A DNA stretch of 64,000 nt from Nevskiales bacterium (GTDB lineage: Bacteria > Pseudomonadota > Gammaproteobacteria > Steroidobacterales > GCA-2729495). Below the pieces are notes generated by a model. The model was not told the origin of the DNA. It did not search any database and saw nothing but the letters and a program-made list of their open reading frames with translations. Of the stretch, positions 1-7,854 are shown in pieces (position 1 is the stretch's first letter; each line of letters opens with the position of its first letter). Location of the stretch: positions 1 through 64,000 of the forward strand of contig WYBE01000031.1 of NCBI GenBank assembly GCA_011526045.1, in the 5' to 3' direction. A program made the position numbers and the translations under genes.

Positions 1-52
1 TCGCCCGCGCCTTGACGCCGCCGCCCCGCGCGCCTATCTTCCTGACACATGC

Positions 53-125
<73 letters not shown>

Positions 126-525
126 GTGAAACGGACGCCGCAAACCGCGGCGACCCACGAGTTAACAGCAGACGCCGGCATCGAGACGTGCCGGCGTTTG
201 CGTTTTTACGCCAAGCGTGGCAAGGGTTTACGCCGGTCGGTCAGCGGCGGCGTCTCTCGTACCGGCGGCCGCGCGCCCACGCAGCCGTGCGGAACGGCCC
301 GCCTCGACCGAAAGTCTCTGTGTCTCTCGCCGGGTTGCGCCGGCGGGTTAACGCATGTTGTGGCTCGATTGCGCGCATTTCACGGTCTTCAAGAAAAACT
401 GTTTGTGACCCGCCGGTTAAACAAACGCGCGGACACCGCATGTCGCGACGGCATAGGTAACGGTGGACAAGCAGCTCAATACGTCGCATGAGGCGACGGG
501 ATGTGGCTGCCTGGAGTCCACCAAC
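126..525 (+). other. recombination-module leader, left copy
   Basis: I see no convincing gene here. The stretch shares ordered blocks with 63506-63898: CGACCCACGAGTTAAC at 151-166, a stem-like block with GCCGGCGTTTGCGTTTT near 190, CGAAAGTCTC near 308, GACCCGCCGGTTAA at 407-420 and ACGGCATAGGTAAC at 448-461. A further related GGCGGGTTAAC lies at 342-352. The recurring GACCC(G/A)C(G/C)GGTTA word is reminiscent of repeated recombinase or regulator binding sites. I infer that this is the attachment and promoter region of the downstream operon; the exact crossover cannot be read from sequence alone. Confidence 0.55.
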
Positions 526-765
526 ATGTCACGTCGCACGGATGCGAATCCCCTGTCGCCGGCAGAACGCAGACGCGAAATCGCCGCCATTCTCGCCCGA
601 GGCGTTCTACGGCTCCGCCACATCGCCAGGACTGGCAAAAACATGCATGCTCAGAAATCTCCTGCTGACGGCGAAAAAGGCCTTGAGCTTTCGGGCGAAA
701 CGAGGCTCAGTGTGTCTGAGCGTACCCGCGGGTTACGCCTGCGGGATGATGGAGACGATGCATGA
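526..765 (+). CDS. small leader protein of the recombinase operon
   Basis: This 79-aa protein starts MSRRTDANPLSPAERRREI. The ATG at 526 is chosen because the homologous gene starting at 63899 begins at the equivalent place (MPKHREDGHLSPADRRREV). The conserved core is SPAxRRREhAxILAxGVhR, basic and probably helical. The rest is polar and low in structure. The stop overlaps the ATG of the DUF2924 gene, indicating translational coupling within the recombination operon. I do not know its function; its invariable place before DUF2924 and the recombinase suggests an accessory or regulatory role. A copy of the CCCGCGGGTTA word lies inside its 3' end (725-735). Confidence 0.6.
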   Translation: MSRRTDANPLSPAERRREIAAILARGVLRLRHIARTGKNMHAQKSPADGEKGLELSGETRLSVSERTRGLRLRDDGDDA

Positions 766-1259
766 AACTGAACCTTGCCGAAGAGCTGGCGGCGATGGAG
801 CGGATGACTGTTGGGCAGCTTCAGGACCGCTACTTAGAAGTATTTGGTGAACCGGTCCGCAGCCGCCATCGCCAGTACCTGATCCGTCGCATTGCCTGGC
901 GGCTCCAAGCGAACGCCGAAGGCGGACTTTCTGAACGGGCCCGACGCCGGGCCGAAGAACTGGCCAACGACGCCGACGTTCGCGTTACGCCGCCACGGTG
1001 GGCGCCGGTGGGCGACGTGGTACGCCCCGGCACCACGGCCAAGTTGGTCCGCGTAGGCGCGATGTCCGATCCGCGCGTACCAGGGCCAGGCTCGCAGATC
1101 ACTCGCAAGTACAAGGGCAAGACGATCACCGTCACAATTCTGGATAACGGTTTCGAATACCTCGGGGAGCGCTATCGCTCGCTGAGCGCGGTCGCCAAAG
1201 CCATCACCGGCTCGCACATGAACGGGTTTCGGTTCTTCGCACTGGAGGGCAAGCCGTGA
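762..1259 (+). CDS. DUF2924 family protein
   Basis: This 165-aa protein matches the DUF2924 family. An N-terminal helical part has the typical 'MTVGQLQDRYLEVFGEPVRS' pattern, with LIRRIAWRLQA after it. The C-terminal half (residues ~105-165) has the pattern GSQITRKYKGKTITVTIL, then LGERYRSLSAVAKAITGSH and a final NGFRFF. DUF2924 proteins are usually found directly before large serine recombinases in phages and islands and probably act as accessory DNA-binding or directionality factors, although a role is not established. Its ATG overlaps the previous stop, and its TGA overlaps the GTG of the recombinase. These overlaps support the chosen start and an operon. Confidence 0.85.
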   Translation: MKLNLAEELAAMERMTVGQLQDRYLEVFGEPVRSRHRQYLIRRIAWRLQANAEGGLSERARRRAEELANDADVRVTPPRWAPVGDVVRPGTTAKLVRVGAMSDPRVPGPGSQITRKYKGKTITVTILDNGFEYLGERYRSLSAVAKAITGSHMNGFRFFALEGKP

Positions 1260-2884
1260 CCGCCGCAACTGCCATCCGCGCACCTGGGGCCCGCCGCCGA
1301 TCGAGCACGGACCGATCTCGCGTTGCGACCATCCGGTGCGCGATCTACACGCGGAAGAGCAGCGACGAAGGGCTTCAGCAAGAATTCAACTCCTTGGACG
1401 CACAGCGCGAGGCTGCCGAGGCATTCATCGCCAGCCAGAAGGCCGAGGGTTGGATCGTTGTTCCGGACCGCTACGACGATGGCGGCTACACCGGCGGCAG
1501 TTTGGAGCGGCCGGCGCTTCAACGCCTCCTGGCTGATATCGACGCCGGCCGGATCGACTGCGTTGTTGTCTACAAGGTAGACCGGCTGAGCCGCTCGCTG
1601 ATGGACTTCGCCAAGATCATGGAAACCTTCGAACGGCACCAGGTTTCGTTCGTCTCCGTCACCCAGCATTTCAATACGACCCATTCGATGGGCCGGCTCA
1701 CGCTGAACATCCTGCTCTCGTTCGCCCAATTCGAGCGCGAGATCATCGGCGAACGCATCCGCGACAAAATTGCCGCATCCCGGCAGAAGGGCAAATGGAC
1801 CGGCGGCACGCCGATCCTCGGCTACGACGTGGACCGGTCGAATGGCGGCCCGAAACTCATCGTCAATGCGGCCGAGGCCACGCGCGTCCGCCAGATCTTT
1901 GAAATGTACCTCGAGCATGGCTCGCTTCTTGCCGTCGTGGCCGAGCTGGAGCGGCGCAGCTGGCGCTCGAAGTTCTGGACGACACGCAGCGGCAAATCCC
2001 GCGGCGGCCTGCCGATCGATAAGTGCGGCCTACATAACATGCTGACAAACGTACTTTACGTGGGCAAGGTCCGGCACAAGGAACAGATTCATCCCGGCGT
2101 ACACGAGGCAATTATTCCCGAGGACCTCTTTCAGCGCGTCCAGGTGCGGCTCCACCAGAATCGCAACGCCGGCAGCGTGGAACTGCGCAACCGCCACAGT
2201 GCCCTGCTACGTCGATTGCTCTATTGCAAAGCATGCGGCCGCGTGATGGTCCACACATTCGCCAGCCGGGGCAACAAGCGATGGCGCTACTACACATGCA
2301 CGAACGCCATGAAAAACGGCCGCCACAAGTGCCCGGTCGGATCGCTACCGGCGGCCGAAATTGAACGTGCCGTGATCGACCAGATTCGCTGTATCGGCCA
2401 GGCCCCGGAGATTCTGGAAGATACGGTTGGACTGGCACGGGCCCAGGCCGAGGAGTCGGTGGAGCGTTCGTCTGTCGCGCGCCGCGCGTTGGAACGCGAT
2501 ATTGCCAGGTGCCAAGGCGATATTCAGCGTCTGGCTACGTCCGAACAGACCACCGATACCACCGCACTCCATGCTGCGGAATTACATGATCAACTCGCCC
2601 GTTGCAGCCGGCGGCTGATCGAACTCGACAAGGAAATCGGCGAACACCGCCGTGACATGATCGAAAAGGATGACGTCGCCGCCGCATTCGCAGATTTCGA
2701 TAACCTCTGGTCGGCGCTTAGCCCTCGTGAGCAGGTCCGGTTGATCAATCTTCTCGTGAGCCAGGTCGAGTTCGATGCCGACGAAAGCAGCCTTGCCGTT
2801 TCATTCCACCCGTCAGGCATCAATGCGCTGGCGGCCGAAGCTGGCGCGAAATCCGCGAGGAGCGCCGAGGAGGATGCCGCGTGA
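1256..2884 (+). CDS. large serine recombinase (site-specific integrase)
   Basis: This 542-aa protein is a large serine recombinase that would cut and rejoin attachment sites through a covalent seryl-DNA intermediate. The catalytic region is residues ~26-170, with the nucleophile at Ser35 in IYTRKSSDEG, followed by DRLSRS and FAQFEREIIGERIRD. The recombinase domain spans roughly 190-290. A zinc ribbon follows (CKACG, then YYTC and KCPVG, about 325-370), then a coiled coil (about 400-475), as in phage and island integrases. It starts with GTG in a GTGA overlap with DUF2924. It is the only integrase seen in the window and is the obvious candidate for moving the element. Confidence 0.93.
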   Translation: MTAATAIRAPGARRRSSTDRSRVATIRCAIYTRKSSDEGLQQEFNSLDAQREAAEAFIASQKAEGWIVVPDRYDDGGYTGGSLERPALQRLLADIDAGRIDCVVVYKVDRLSRSLMDFAKIMETFERHQVSFVSVTQHFNTTHSMGRLTLNILLSFAQFEREIIGERIRDKIAASRQKGKWTGGTPILGYDVDRSNGGPKLIVNAAEATRVRQIFEMYLEHGSLLAVVAELERRSWRSKFWTTRSGKSRGGLPIDKCGLHNMLTNVLYVGKVRHKEQIHPGVHEAIIPEDLFQRVQVRLHQNRNAGSVELRNRHSALLRRLLYCKACGRVMVHTFASRGNKRWRYYTCTNAMKNGRHKCPVGSLPAAEIERAVIDQIRCIGQAPEILEDTVGLARAQAEESVERSSVARRALERDIARCQGDIQRLATSEQTTDTTALHAAELHDQLARCSRRLIELDKEIGEHRRDMIEKDDVAAAFADFDNLWSALSPREQVRLINLLVSQVEFDADESSLAVSFHPSGINALAAEAGAKSARSAEEDAA

Positions 2885-3282
2885 TCACTATCAAACGGAA
2901 AGTCCATTTCGTGCGGAGCGACCACGGCCGGAAGACCGTCTCGGCCGCACCGCGCCCGGCCGAGAGGGCCGAGCCTGGGCGCATCCCACGGATCTCTCGC
3001 CTTATGGCGCTGGCAATTCGCTTTGACCGCCTCGTCCGCGATGGCAATATCATGGACCAATCCGAACTCGCCCGCCTGGCCCATGTGACCCAGCCCCGGA
3101 TGACGCAGATTATGAACCTGAACCACCTCGCGCCGGATATTCAGGAAGAAGTGCTTACCCTTCCACGCCTGACCTGCGGTCGTAACCCCATTCATGAAAA
3201 GATGATGCGTCGAATCTGCGCCGAGCCGAGCTGGCTGCGGCAACGCGAAGCCTGGCAGGAAATTCGGTTGGTTGTTCAGTAA
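2881..3282 (+). CDS. small helix-turn-helix-like protein of the recombinase operon
   Basis: This 133-aa protein overlaps the recombinase stop by four bases (GTGA), making it the last gene of the four-gene operon. The first 35 residues are basic and Arg/Pro-rich. Residues ~45-95 read as a helix-turn-helix: DQSELARLAHVTQPRMTQIM, then LAPDIQEEVLTL, resembling the HTH of KorB/ParB-type proteins. The C-terminal part ends WLRQREAW. Such short HTH proteins commonly follow this recombinase type. A role as a recombination accessory factor or repressor of the leader promoter is an inference. Confidence 0.65.
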   Translation: MITIKRKVHFVRSDHGRKTVSAAPRPAERAEPGRIPRISRLMALAIRFDRLVRDGNIMDQSELARLAHVTQPRMTQIMNLNHLAPDIQEEVLTLPRLTCGRNPIHEKMMRRICAEPSWLRQREAWQEIRLVVQ

Positions 3283-3317
3283 TTCCACCCGCTGCGTCTG
3301 GGTGTGTAACAAAGCGC

Positions 3318-3365
3318 TTGCCATTGACCCTCGGGTTATGCTATCCTACGCCGTTTAGTAAACGG
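3318..3365 (+). promoter_or_regulatory. putative sigma70-type promoter with palindromic operator before hsdM
   Basis: A -35-like TTGCCA (3318-3323) and a -10-like TATCCT (3342-3347) are separated by 18 nt. Directly after the -10 lies a perfect palindrome, CCGTTTA-G-TAAACGG (3351-3365), covering the expected transcription start. A symmetrical site there is the classic place for a repressor. The region precedes the restriction-modification operon, where controlled onset of expression would be useful. Promoter activity and the binding protein are inferred. Confidence 0.5.
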
Positions 3366-3405
3366 AAAACAGCGGCGATGCCATTGGCAAGAGGATGTAG
3401 GTCGC

Positions 3406-5043
3406 ATGGCCAGGCGCAGGGTCAAAAACGGGGCTCCCCGGCCGGTTGAAAGCGATGCCGGTGCCGTCAATGTAGCGGACCTGAACAGGGAACTGTTTCA
3501 GGCGGCGGTCAACCTGCGCGGCTCTATCGAGCCGGCCGACTATAAGCGCTATGTCCTTCCGATCATCTTCCTTCGCTTCCTGTCGCTGCGCTACGAGCGC
3601 CGGCGTGAGCAGCTCGAAAAGTTGATCGCCGACCCCAAGAGCGACTACCACACAAAGAATCCCAAGGCCGCGAAGCAGATTCTCGACGACCCCGACGAAT
3701 ACCGCAGCGCCGGCGCGTTCGTCGTCCCCCCAGCGGCGCGCTGGGCAAGCATCGTGCAGCAGGCCCAGGCCGACGACATCAAGGTCAAGTTCGACGACAT
3801 CCTGGAACTGCTCGAGAAAACCTACCCGGACAAGCTCCGCGGCCTCCTGCCGCGCATCTACGCCGGGTCCAACCTCGCCGCCGAGAATCTGCGCGGCCTG
3901 ATCAACCTCTTCTCAAAGGATATTTTCAAACAGGATCACGGCGGCGAAGACCTGATTGGCCGCGTGTATGAGTACTTCATTGGCGAGTTCGCCAACTCCG
4001 AGGGCAAGCGCGGCGGCGAATATTTCACGCCCGCCAGCATCGTCCGCATGCTCGTCGCCATGCTCGAACCCACCAACGGTGTCGTCTTTGACCCGTGCTG
4101 CGGTTCCGGCGGCATGTTCGTGCAGTCCGATCAGTTTACGAAGCACAACCGCCAGCTCTCGTTCGTCGGCCAGGAATCGAAGGATTTCACCTACCGCCTG
4201 TGCCGCATGAATCTGTTTATTCACGGCATCGACGGCAAGATTGAACTCGGCAATTCCTACAGCGACAACCGTCACGCGACGACCAAGGCCGATTACATCC
4301 TGGCCAATCCCCCGTTCAACGACGGGGCCAAGGGCGAGCGCGGCTGGGGAGCCGACAAGATTCCCGACAAAGACCCGCGTCTGATCGTCGGCGGCGAAAA
4401 GATGCCCCTGTCGCCCCGCAACGCGAACACGATGTGGATCATGCACTTCCTCCACCACCTGAAGGACACTGGCACCGCAGGCTTTGTCATGGCCACGGGC
4501 GAACTGTCTAACAGCGAGACCGCCAGGCTGGAAGTGCGCAAGGCCCTGATTGAGCACGACTTCGTCGACTGCATCGTCCAACTCACCGGCCAGCTCTTCG
4601 CCAACACTCAGATTCCCTGCGCCCTGTGGTTCCTGTCAAAGAATCGCGCCGGCAAGGGCGGCTTCCGCAAGCGCACCGGCGAAATCCTGTTCATCGACGG
4701 ACGCAAGCTTGGCTCCCTGATTCCGGGTTCGCGCAAGCAGAAACAACTCTCGGATGACGAATTGGAACGCGTCGCCTCGGCATACCGCCAGTTCCGGCGC
4801 ACCGGCGTCCCCGACGAAGTCGCCGGATTCTGCAAGGCCGCCACGCTGGACGAGGTGCGCCAGCACAAGTACGCGCTCACGCCCGGCCGGTACGTCGGCG
4901 CCGCCGAGGCCGATGGCGACGACGAGCCGTTCGATGAAAAATTGCCGCGCCTGACGGCCCTGTTGCGCGAGCAGATGAAGCAGGCCAGCGAACTCGATGC
5001 CGCCATCAATGAGGTGCTGGTGGAGGTTTCCAATGGCCGATGA
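3406..5043 (+). CDS. hsdM: Type I restriction-modification N6-adenine methyltransferase subunit
   Basis: HsdM transfers a methyl group from SAM to adenine in the recognition site and, with HsdS and HsdR, forms the Type I complex. The 545-aa length is normal. The N-terminal HsdM helical domain occupies about residues 15-160, including IEPADYKRYVLPIIFLRFLS. The SAM-binding motif I is VFDPCCGSGGMF around residue 226, and the catalytic motif IV NPPF is at 301-304. The ATG at 3406 follows a weak ribosome site and is the natural family start. It opens an operon with rhuM and hsdS through overlapping genes. Confidence 0.95.
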   Translation: MARRRVKNGAPRPVESDAGAVNVADLNRELFQAAVNLRGSIEPADYKRYVLPIIFLRFLSLRYERRREQLEKLIADPKSDYHTKNPKAAKQILDDPDEYRSAGAFVVPPAARWASIVQQAQADDIKVKFDDILELLEKTYPDKLRGLLPRIYAGSNLAAENLRGLINLFSKDIFKQDHGGEDLIGRVYEYFIGEFANSEGKRGGEYFTPASIVRMLVAMLEPTNGVVFDPCCGSGGMFVQSDQFTKHNRQLSFVGQESKDFTYRLCRMNLFIHGIDGKIELGNSYSDNRHATTKADYILANPPFNDGAKGERGWGADKIPDKDPRLIVGGEKMPLSPRNANTMWIMHFLHHLKDTGTAGFVMATGELSNSETARLEVRKALIEHDFVDCIVQLTGQLFANTQIPCALWFLSKNRAGKGGFRKRTGEILFIDGRKLGSLIPGSRKQKQLSDDELERVASAYRQFRRTGVPDEVAGFCKAATLDEVRQHKYALTPGRYVGAAEADGDDEPFDEKLPRLTALLREQMKQASELDAAINEVLVEVSNGR

Positions 5044-6142
5044 ATCCGCCCCGAGCGGCCAGATTCTCATTTACCGCGACGGGGCGACTCAACTCCGCGT
5101 CCGCCTGGATGCCCAGACCGTCTGGCTTTCCCAGCGCCAAATCGCCGAGCTTTTTCAGGTCTCGGTCCCGACCGTAAACGAGCATCTGGCAAACATTTAC
5201 AGCGAGAAGGAGCTGGCGCCCGGGGCAACTATTCGGAACTACCGAATAGTTCAAACTGAGGGTGCCCGCCAAGTAGCCCGCAACGTCGATCACTACTCGC
5301 TCGACGTCATCCTCGCCGTTGGCTACCGCGTCCGTTCGCCGCGCGGCACGCTCTTCCGCCAGTGGGCCACGGCCCAGCTCCGCGAACTGCTGGTCAAGGG
5401 ATTCGTGCTTGACGACGAACGCATCAAGGCCGGCCGCACGATCGGACAGGACTATTTCGACGAGCTGCTCGCCCGCATCCGCGACATCCGTTCCAGCGAG
5501 CGGCTGTTCTACCAGAAGATCACCGACATCTACGCCACCAGCGCCGACTACGACGCCAGCGCAGAGGTCACGCAGCGGTTCTTTCAGACCGTGCAGAACA
5601 AGATGCACTGGGCCGCCCACGGACACACCGCCGCCGAGATCGTCGCCCAGCGCGCCGACGCCGATCAGCCCCACATGGGGTTGACTTCCTGGAAGAACGC
5701 GCCCACCGGTCCGATCCGCAAGGCCGACGTCGCCGTCGCCAAGAATTACCTCGCGCAGGACGAGATCGAAGCGCTAAACCTGATCGTCTCGGCCTATCTC
5801 GACTTCGCGGAACTCCAGGCAAAGAGCCGCCGCGTCATGCACATGGCGGACTGGATCGCCAAGCTGGACGATTTCCTGCGCCTCAGCGAGCGCGACATCC
5901 TCACCCACGCCGGAAGAATCAGCCATGACGCGGCCGTGGATCATGCCCACGAGCAGTTCGCCAAGTACGACGAACAGCGCCGGCAACTGGAGGCCCAGCA
6001 GCCCACAAGTGATTTTGACAAGGCCGTCGAGGACGTGAAACGACTCGGCAAACAGCGGCCGAAGCAACTGCCGCCGGCGAGCCCGCCGCCGAAACGCCCG
6101 CGCCAAAAACCCAGACGCAAAGGGGCCAGCGATGGGAAGTAA
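5033..6142 (+). CDS. rhuM: RhuM family protein
   Basis: This is a 369-aa RhuM-family protein. The diagnostic N-terminus is ILIYRDGATQLRVRLDAQTV, followed by WLSQRQIAELFQVSVPTVNE and RNVDHYSLDVILAVGYRVRS. The family was named from a Salmonella pathogenicity-island gene. It is often found inside Type I RM loci between hsdM and hsdS, but its biochemical role is unknown. I chose ATG 5033 because translation from there begins directly before the conserved core and overlaps the hsdM stop by 11 nt. An upstream in-frame ATG (4997) would only add a non-conserved tail. The C-terminus is Lys/Pro-rich. Confidence 0.85.
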   Translation: MADESAPSGQILIYRDGATQLRVRLDAQTVWLSQRQIAELFQVSVPTVNEHLANIYSEKELAPGATIRNYRIVQTEGARQVARNVDHYSLDVILAVGYRVRSPRGTLFRQWATAQLRELLVKGFVLDDERIKAGRTIGQDYFDELLARIRDIRSSERLFYQKITDIYATSADYDASAEVTQRFFQTVQNKMHWAAHGHTAAEIVAQRADADQPHMGLTSWKNAPTGPIRKADVAVAKNYLAQDEIEALNLIVSAYLDFAELQAKSRRVMHMADWIAKLDDFLRLSERDILTHAGRISHDAAVDHAHEQFAKYDEQRRQLEAQQPTSDFDKAVEDVKRLGKQRPKQLPPASPPPKRPRQKPRRKGASDGK

Positions 6143-7481
6143 TGGCCGAGAGCAATTCCAAGTAATGGATATGCAGCGCCGTGGCTGGTTACTCGTCGAA
6201 GACGGCAATCATGGCGAGTACCGGCCACGTCCCGATGAATTTGGAATCGGTAGGTGGGCCTTCATCCGCGCGGCTGATATGGATGGCGGCCACGTGCTAT
6301 TTGACTCGGCCCAGCGAATTAACGATGTCGCGCGAAAACGAATCATCAAAGGCGTCGGCGCAGGGGGTGACGTACTGCTTTCTCACAAGGGCACCGTCGG
6401 CAAGCTGGCGCTAGTACCGCAAGATGCGCCACCGTTCGTCTGTTCTCCGCAGACGACATTTTGGCGGGTATGCGACCAGCATCGAATCTCTCGCCGCTTC
6501 CTGTACTACTTCATGTGCTCCGACGAGTTCCGTCAGCAACTCGATTCCCGGAAGGGCGAAACGGACATGGCGGATTACGTGAGTCTCACCGCGCAGCGCG
6601 AACTCTGGGTCACATTGCCGACGCTCAGTGAGCAGAAGGCGATCGCGCGCGTGCTCGGCGTCCTGGACGATAAGATCGAGTTGAATCGGCGGATGAACCA
6701 GACGCTGGAGGGGCTGGCGCGGGCGCTGTTCAAGAGCTGGTTCGTCGACTTCGACCCGGTGGTCGCCAAGGCCGCAGGCAAGAAGCCCGTCGGCATGTCC
6801 GCCCAAACCGCCGCCCTTTTCCCTGACCGCTTCCAGGACTCCGCCATCGGCCCAATTCCGAACGGCTGGAAAGTCGCAGCCATTGGCGAGTTGGTTGATG
6901 TCGTTGGTGGATCGACGCCAAGCACGGCAAACGCGGCATTTTGGGAGGGCGGCACAATCGCATGGGCCACGCCGAAGGATTTGTCGAATATCGCCGACCC
7001 GGTTCTGATCGAGACGGAGCGGAAGATCACCTCGGCAGGTCTTGATCAGATCAGTTCTGGCTTGTTGCCCAAGGGAACAGTGCTGTTGTCGTCGCGCGCG
7101 CCCGTTGGTTATCTCGCCGTCGCTGAAATACCTGTCGCCGTCAACCAAGGCTTCATTGCAATAAAGTGCGGGCGCGCCACGCCAAACCTGTTCGTCTTGT
7201 TCTGGGTGAAAGCGAACATGGACGAGATCGAGAGTCGCGCCAACGGCACGACCTTCATGGAAATCAGCAAAGCGAATTTCCGCCCGATACCAGCGGTGGT
7301 GCCGTCGTCCGACGTGGTGCGATGCTTCCAGGCCAGTGCTGATCGGTTGCTTAAGCGGATCGTAGCAAACATTCGACAGTCACGATCCCTGGCCACACTC
7401 CGCGACGCGCTGTTGCCGCAGTTGATGTCCGGCGAGATGCGGATACAGCAAGCGGGAAAGCTGGTGGAGCAGATGACATGA
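6132..7481 (+). CDS. hsdS: Type I restriction-modification specificity subunit
   Basis: HsdS supplies DNA recognition for the RM complex. The 449-aa protein has the usual two target-recognition domains separated by conserved helical spacers. The central conserved region carries SEQKAIARVLGVLDDKIELN and LARALFKSWFVDFDPV (about residues 165-215). The second recognition domain opens with IPNGWKVAAIGELVDVVGGS (about 235-255) and has its own closing spacer RSLATLRDALLPQLMSGEMR. The start overlaps rhuM by 11 nt. The recognition sequence cannot be predicted by eye. Confidence 0.93.
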   Translation: MGSNGREQFQVMDMQRRGWLLVEDGNHGEYRPRPDEFGIGRWAFIRAADMDGGHVLFDSAQRINDVARKRIIKGVGAGGDVLLSHKGTVGKLALVPQDAPPFVCSPQTTFWRVCDQHRISRRFLYYFMCSDEFRQQLDSRKGETDMADYVSLTAQRELWVTLPTLSEQKAIARVLGVLDDKIELNRRMNQTLEGLARALFKSWFVDFDPVVAKAAGKKPVGMSAQTAALFPDRFQDSAIGPIPNGWKVAAIGELVDVVGGSTPSTANAAFWEGGTIAWATPKDLSNIADPVLIETERKITSAGLDQISSGLLPKGTVLLSSRAPVGYLAVAEIPVAVNQGFIAIKCGRATPNLFVLFWVKANMDEIESRANGTTFMEISKANFRPIPAVVPSSDVVRCFQASADRLLKRIVANIRQSRSLATLRDALLPQLMSGEMRIQQAGKLVEQMT

Positions 7482-7494
7482 GGAGACTTCCTTT

Positions 7495-7854
7495 ATGAGC
7501 GCAGATTTTGACCCGGACAATCCAGAAGACGGCCATTATTGGCGCGGGCTGCCGGCAGATGAAGTCGAGATCTTCGAGGACAAGTCGCAAACTTACGGCC
7601 GCAGCACGCTTTCTGAGTTGAATGGTATGCCGACGATGAAGGGAAAATGTTGTGCGAGGTTCTTTTCGTCGAAAGGCAATGCTGTTGCGTGGGCAAAAGC
7701 AATGCGTGCCGGTGCCAAGGTACTGGCTGTCCCGATGGCAAGCCTGACCCACAGCGTTGACTACGACGTTTGGCCTGCAACCAAAGATGTGTATATCACG
7801 GGTGAAGCGGCAAGGAAGTACGGCGTCATGCGCGAGCCAGATGAGGGTCAATGA
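7495..7854 (+). CDS. unrecognised 119-aa protein inside the Type I RM locus
   Basis: This small acidic protein lies 13 nt after hsdS, with a clear AGGAG ribosome site nine bases before its ATG. It overlaps the next gene by four bases (ATGA). I recognise no domain. It has a proline/aspartate-rich start (DPDNPEDGHYWRGLPADEVE) and a mixed alpha/beta-looking body. No membrane segment or signal peptide is visible. Its position between hsdS and hsdR and its coupling to the 576-aa gene suggest that the two proteins work together as accessories to, or passengers in, the RM locus. Confidence 0.7.
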   Translation: MSADFDPDNPEDGHYWRGLPADEVEIFEDKSQTYGRSTLSELNGMPTMKGKCCARFFSSKGNAVAWAKAMRAGAKVLAVPMASLTHSVDYDVWPATKDVYITGEAARKYGVMREPDEGQ

